Assembly: GCA_035307785.1 (NCBI GenBank)
Contig: DATGHS010000171.1
Span: 1 to 28,325 of the forward strand
DNA length: 28,325 nucleotides
Direction of reading: 5' to 3'
DNA from: DATGHS01 sp035307785
GTDB taxonomy: Bacteria; Planctomycetota; Planctomycetia; Gemmatales; Gemmataceae
Part shown: positions 26,419 to 28,325 of the stretch, piece after piece
Position numbering within the stretch: position 1 is the stretch's first letter
Layout of the letters: each line of letters opens with the position of its first letter
Translations under genes and position numbers: made by a program
The notes under the pieces: generated by a model
Told to the model about the DNA's origin: nothing
What the model saw: only the letters and a program-made list of their open reading frames with translations
Databases searched by the model: none

Positions 26419-27552
26419 TTATCCTTTCTCGTTGAGAACTTCATCAAGCCGCACGAGCCGGCTCTGCTCTTTCAGCGACTTCGCGGCGGCATGAATGATG
26501 GCGGTCACTTCCAGGATTTCGCGGTGCGGCACAGGTTCCTTGCGCGTGCGAATCATCTCGCGAAACGTGTAGGCCATGCGAAACATCTCGTAATGGTGGC
26601 CGTACCAAAAATCGCCCTCAATGGCTGGCGTGTACTGATACATCTGCTTGGCAAAATAGACCGTGGTATGGCAATACTGGCTCACGTCGGGCCGGCCATA
26701 CCAGACCTCCGCCGGCATGCGGTCCTTGTAGGTGATCAACGCATGGGCGGTGGCGTCGTGCGCGTACATGCTGACTGCTTCCACGCCCGGACCGCACAGC
26801 GTCATCACCGTCCACACCGGATGCTGGCCGTAAATGAACCAGCTCTCCGGTGAATAGCCGCCGGCCAGGCTCGCCAGCACATATTGCAGCGGGCCGAAGT
26901 CGCCGGAATCGCGCATCCGCAGCGCCTGTTCCATGCCGAATTCGTGCCGGAACAAGCTCGACGACATGAGCGGCGCCTGGTGCTGCCGGGCCAAATCCAG
27001 AATTCGGCGTGTTCCCACAACCGTGCCGCCGATGGGCTTGTCGCAAAACGTGGGCAGGCCTTTCTTCAGAGCCGGCGCTATCAGGTCGAAGTGATCGTTC
27101 CCCTTGCCGGAGGCGTCGCCCAGCCAAACCGCGTCCACCGACTCGACCAATTCGTCGACGGATTTGGCGATTTTCACGCCGGGAAAGGTCTCGACGTAAT
27201 GATCAAGCCCGTCGGCCGGGTTGGCATAAACATGCGTGATCTGCGTGTCGGCAAACGGCAACTGGTCAAACGAATAACGCGCGTTGCGGATGTATTTCTC
27301 GAAAATTCGGGCCGAACCCGGATCGAGATACTTCTTAACTGCGGCCAGGTTGATTTCCGGATGGAAGTACTGGGCGAAATGCCAGGTATGGCCATTGGTC
27401 TTCTGCGGCTTGCCGTCGATGGCGGCTGAAATCACGCCAATGCGATACACCTTGTTGTGGGCCGGCGGATCGGCCCGCAGCGCGGCGGTCGATGCGACTG
27501 CCGCCGCGGTTGCGATCAAGTCGCGGCGGCTGAGGAGTGGTTGTTGGCGCAT
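26419..27552 (-). CDS. Gfo/Idh/MocA family oxidoreductase, Tat-exported
   Basis: A 377-residue protein. The ATG at 27552 is chosen over the longer frame (to 27672) because it puts a twin-arginine leader at the N-terminus (SRRDLIATAAAVASTAAL), which planctomycete Gfo/Idh/MocA proteins very often carry. The Rossmann domain follows (YRIGVISAAIDG). The Gfo/Idh EKP-type motif appears as CDKPIGG with the conserved Lys. The second half is the alpha/beta substrate domain, with DFWYGHHYEMFRMAY and a C-terminal helix. Members use NAD(P) to oxidise or rearrange sugars, some with a bound cofactor when exported. It is divergent from the DUF4038 glycoside hydrolase gene across 80 bp and upstream of the aldo/keto reductase gene. 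Confidence 0.87.
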   Translation of the reverse strand: MRQQPLLSRRDLIATAAAVASTAALRADPPAHNKVYRIGVISAAIDGKPQKTNGHTWHFAQYFHPEINLAAVKKYLDPGSARIFEKYIRNARYSFDQLPFADTQITHVYANPADGLDHYVETFPGVKIAKSVDELVESVDAVWLGDASGKGNDHFDLIAPALKKGLPTFCDKPIGGTVVGTRRILDLARQHQAPLMSSSLFRHEFGMEQALRMRDSGDFGPLQYVLASLAGGYSPESWFIYGQHPVWTVMTLCGPGVEAVSMYAHDATAHALITYKDRMPAEVWYGRPDVSQYCHTTVYFAKQMYQYTPAIEGDFWYGHHYEMFRMAYTFREMIRTRKEPVPHREILEVTAIIHAAAKSLKEQSRLVRLDEVLNEKG

Positions 27553-27632
27553 GGAGTATGATCGTATAGGTTGACACACAAGATCAAAGGTTTTCGCTGG
27601 AAAACACTTCGCCGCCCAGGGAGAGACAACTA

Positions 27633-28325
27633 ATGCGTCCTGAACGAATTCTTCTGGCCGTAATCGCCACACTGTGTCTCTCTTTCTCTGCCGGGCAGGC
27701 GGCGGATCGCTTCCCGCTTCGCGTCGCCGACGGCGGGCGCTACCTCGTGGATCGCGATGGCGTTCCCTTCCTGATCGCCGGCGAGTCGCCGCAAGCGCTG
27801 ATGGTGAACCTTTCGGAGAAAGAAGCGGAGATGTTCTTCGCCAACCGAAAATCGCATGGCTTCAACACGGTGTGGATCAATTTGCTCTGCCGCAAGGGCA
27901 CGGGCGGCCGCGCCGATGGCAGCACCCACGACGGCCTTTCGCCTTTCAAGACGGCCGATGACCTGGCAGCGCCCAACGAGGAGTACTTTGCCCGTTGCGA
28001 CCGCATGCTGCGGTTGGCCGAGAAACACGAGTTGCTCGTTTTCCTCGATCCGTGCGAAACCATCGACCACTTGAAGATCATGCGCAAGAATGGCCCCGAG
28101 AAGTGCCGGGAGTTCGGCCGCTATTTGGGCAACCGCTACAAGGACTTCGACAATATCCTGTGGATGCACGGCAACGATTTTCAGACCTGGAAAAACGCGG
28201 ACGACGATGCGGTGGTGATCGCGGTGGCAAAAGGAATCAAGGAAAAAGATACCCGGCACCTGCACACGATTGAGCTGGATTACCTGGTCAGCGGCTCGCA
28301 CGACGACAGCCGCTGGGAACCGCTG
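27633..28325 (+). CDS. DUF4038/GH140-like glycoside hydrolase (5' part)
   Basis: The reading frame from the ATG at 27633 is open to the right edge (231 codons), so the gene is cut by the window. GGGAGAG ends about 8-9 nt before the start. A signal peptide (MRPERILLAVIATLCLSFSA) is followed by the beginning of a (beta/alpha)8 barrel. Visible blocks are GRYLVDRDGVPFLIAGESPQ, FANRKSHGFNTVWINLL, RMLRLAEKHELLVFLDP, and NRYKDFDNILWMHGND with the Trp-x-x-Gly-Asn-Asp stretch typical of DUF4038 (apiosidase-like, GH140). These enzymes release sugars from complex plant polysaccharides outside the cytoplasm. The catalytic half beyond the edge cannot be checked. Confidence 0.82.
   Translation, partial: MRPERILLAVIATLCLSFSAGQAADRFPLRVADGGRYLVDRDGVPFLIAGESPQALMVNLSEKEAEMFFANRKSHGFNTVWINLLCRKGTGGRADGSTHDGLSPFKTADDLAAPNEEYFARCDRMLRLAEKHELLVFLDPCETIDHLKIMRKNGPEKCREFGRYLGNRYKDFDNILWMHGNDFQTWKNADDDAVVIAVAKGIKEKDTRHLHTIELDYLVSGSHDDSRWEPL

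Noticed and set aside
27571..27576. TTGACA as a -35 box for the DUF4038 gene
   Set aside because: No hexamer resembling TATAAT lies 16-18 bp downstream (the sequence there is TCGCTG-like).

Overview
The window looks like a chromosomal segment of a planctomycete (PVC superphylum), probably a free-living environmental species. The evidence is a set of lineage-typical genes: a very long PVC-type heme-binding CxxCH/dehydrogenase protein, a DUF1501 protein paired with a DUF1549-type cytochrome-motif protein, a Tat-exported Gfo/Idh/MocA oxidoreductase and a DUF4038-type glycoside hydrolase. Overall base composition is around 60% G+C. No rRNA, tRNA, CRISPR array or transposase gene was seen.

Layout. 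Positions 1-1674 hold the 3' end of an unknown gene and an overlapping GT-C-like membrane protein. A 39-bp-arm inverted repeat follows, then a sigma-54 activator with FHA and GAF domains (1979-3922). Next comes a lower-G+C patch with two overlapping TIR-domain genes (3971-5024). It abuts what looks like a truncated gene remnant and a small conserved-looking protein on the other strand. A secreted GH64-like glucanase follows (5405-6349). Positions 11441-6357 on the minus strand form a tight four-gene operon: ArnT-like glycosyltransferase, OmpR-type response regulator, BASS-family transporter and sensor histidine kinase. Positions 11639-12370 hold two small unknown genes. Positions 12597-17012 encode the giant SGNH-like/dehydrogenase/HEAT/cytochrome c protein, convergent with a two-gene DUF1549-type plus DUF1501 operon (20752-17032). 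Positions 22518-20912 (minus) hold an Ldh-family dehydrogenase overlapping a HutX/ChuX-like heme carrier. Divergent from these are a class III aminotransferase and an MlrC-like M81 protein (22659-25471). The window closes with an aldo/keto reductase and a Gfo/Idh/MocA protein (minus), divergent from a partial DUF4038 glycoside hydrolase.

How the genes may work together. The ArnT-like/two-component/BASS operon resembles an envelope-sensing and envelope-modification module. The GH64, Gfo/Idh, AKR and DUF4038 genes fit polysaccharide or sugar-derivative breakdown. The heme-motif and DUF1501 proteins are a common planctomycete export set of unknown physiological role. The tandem TIR pair is the best candidate for a defence or NAD-linked signalling system. 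The window also carries several perfect or near-perfect stem-loop repeats of one recognisable family, two of them lying in frame inside the same glycosyltransferase gene.
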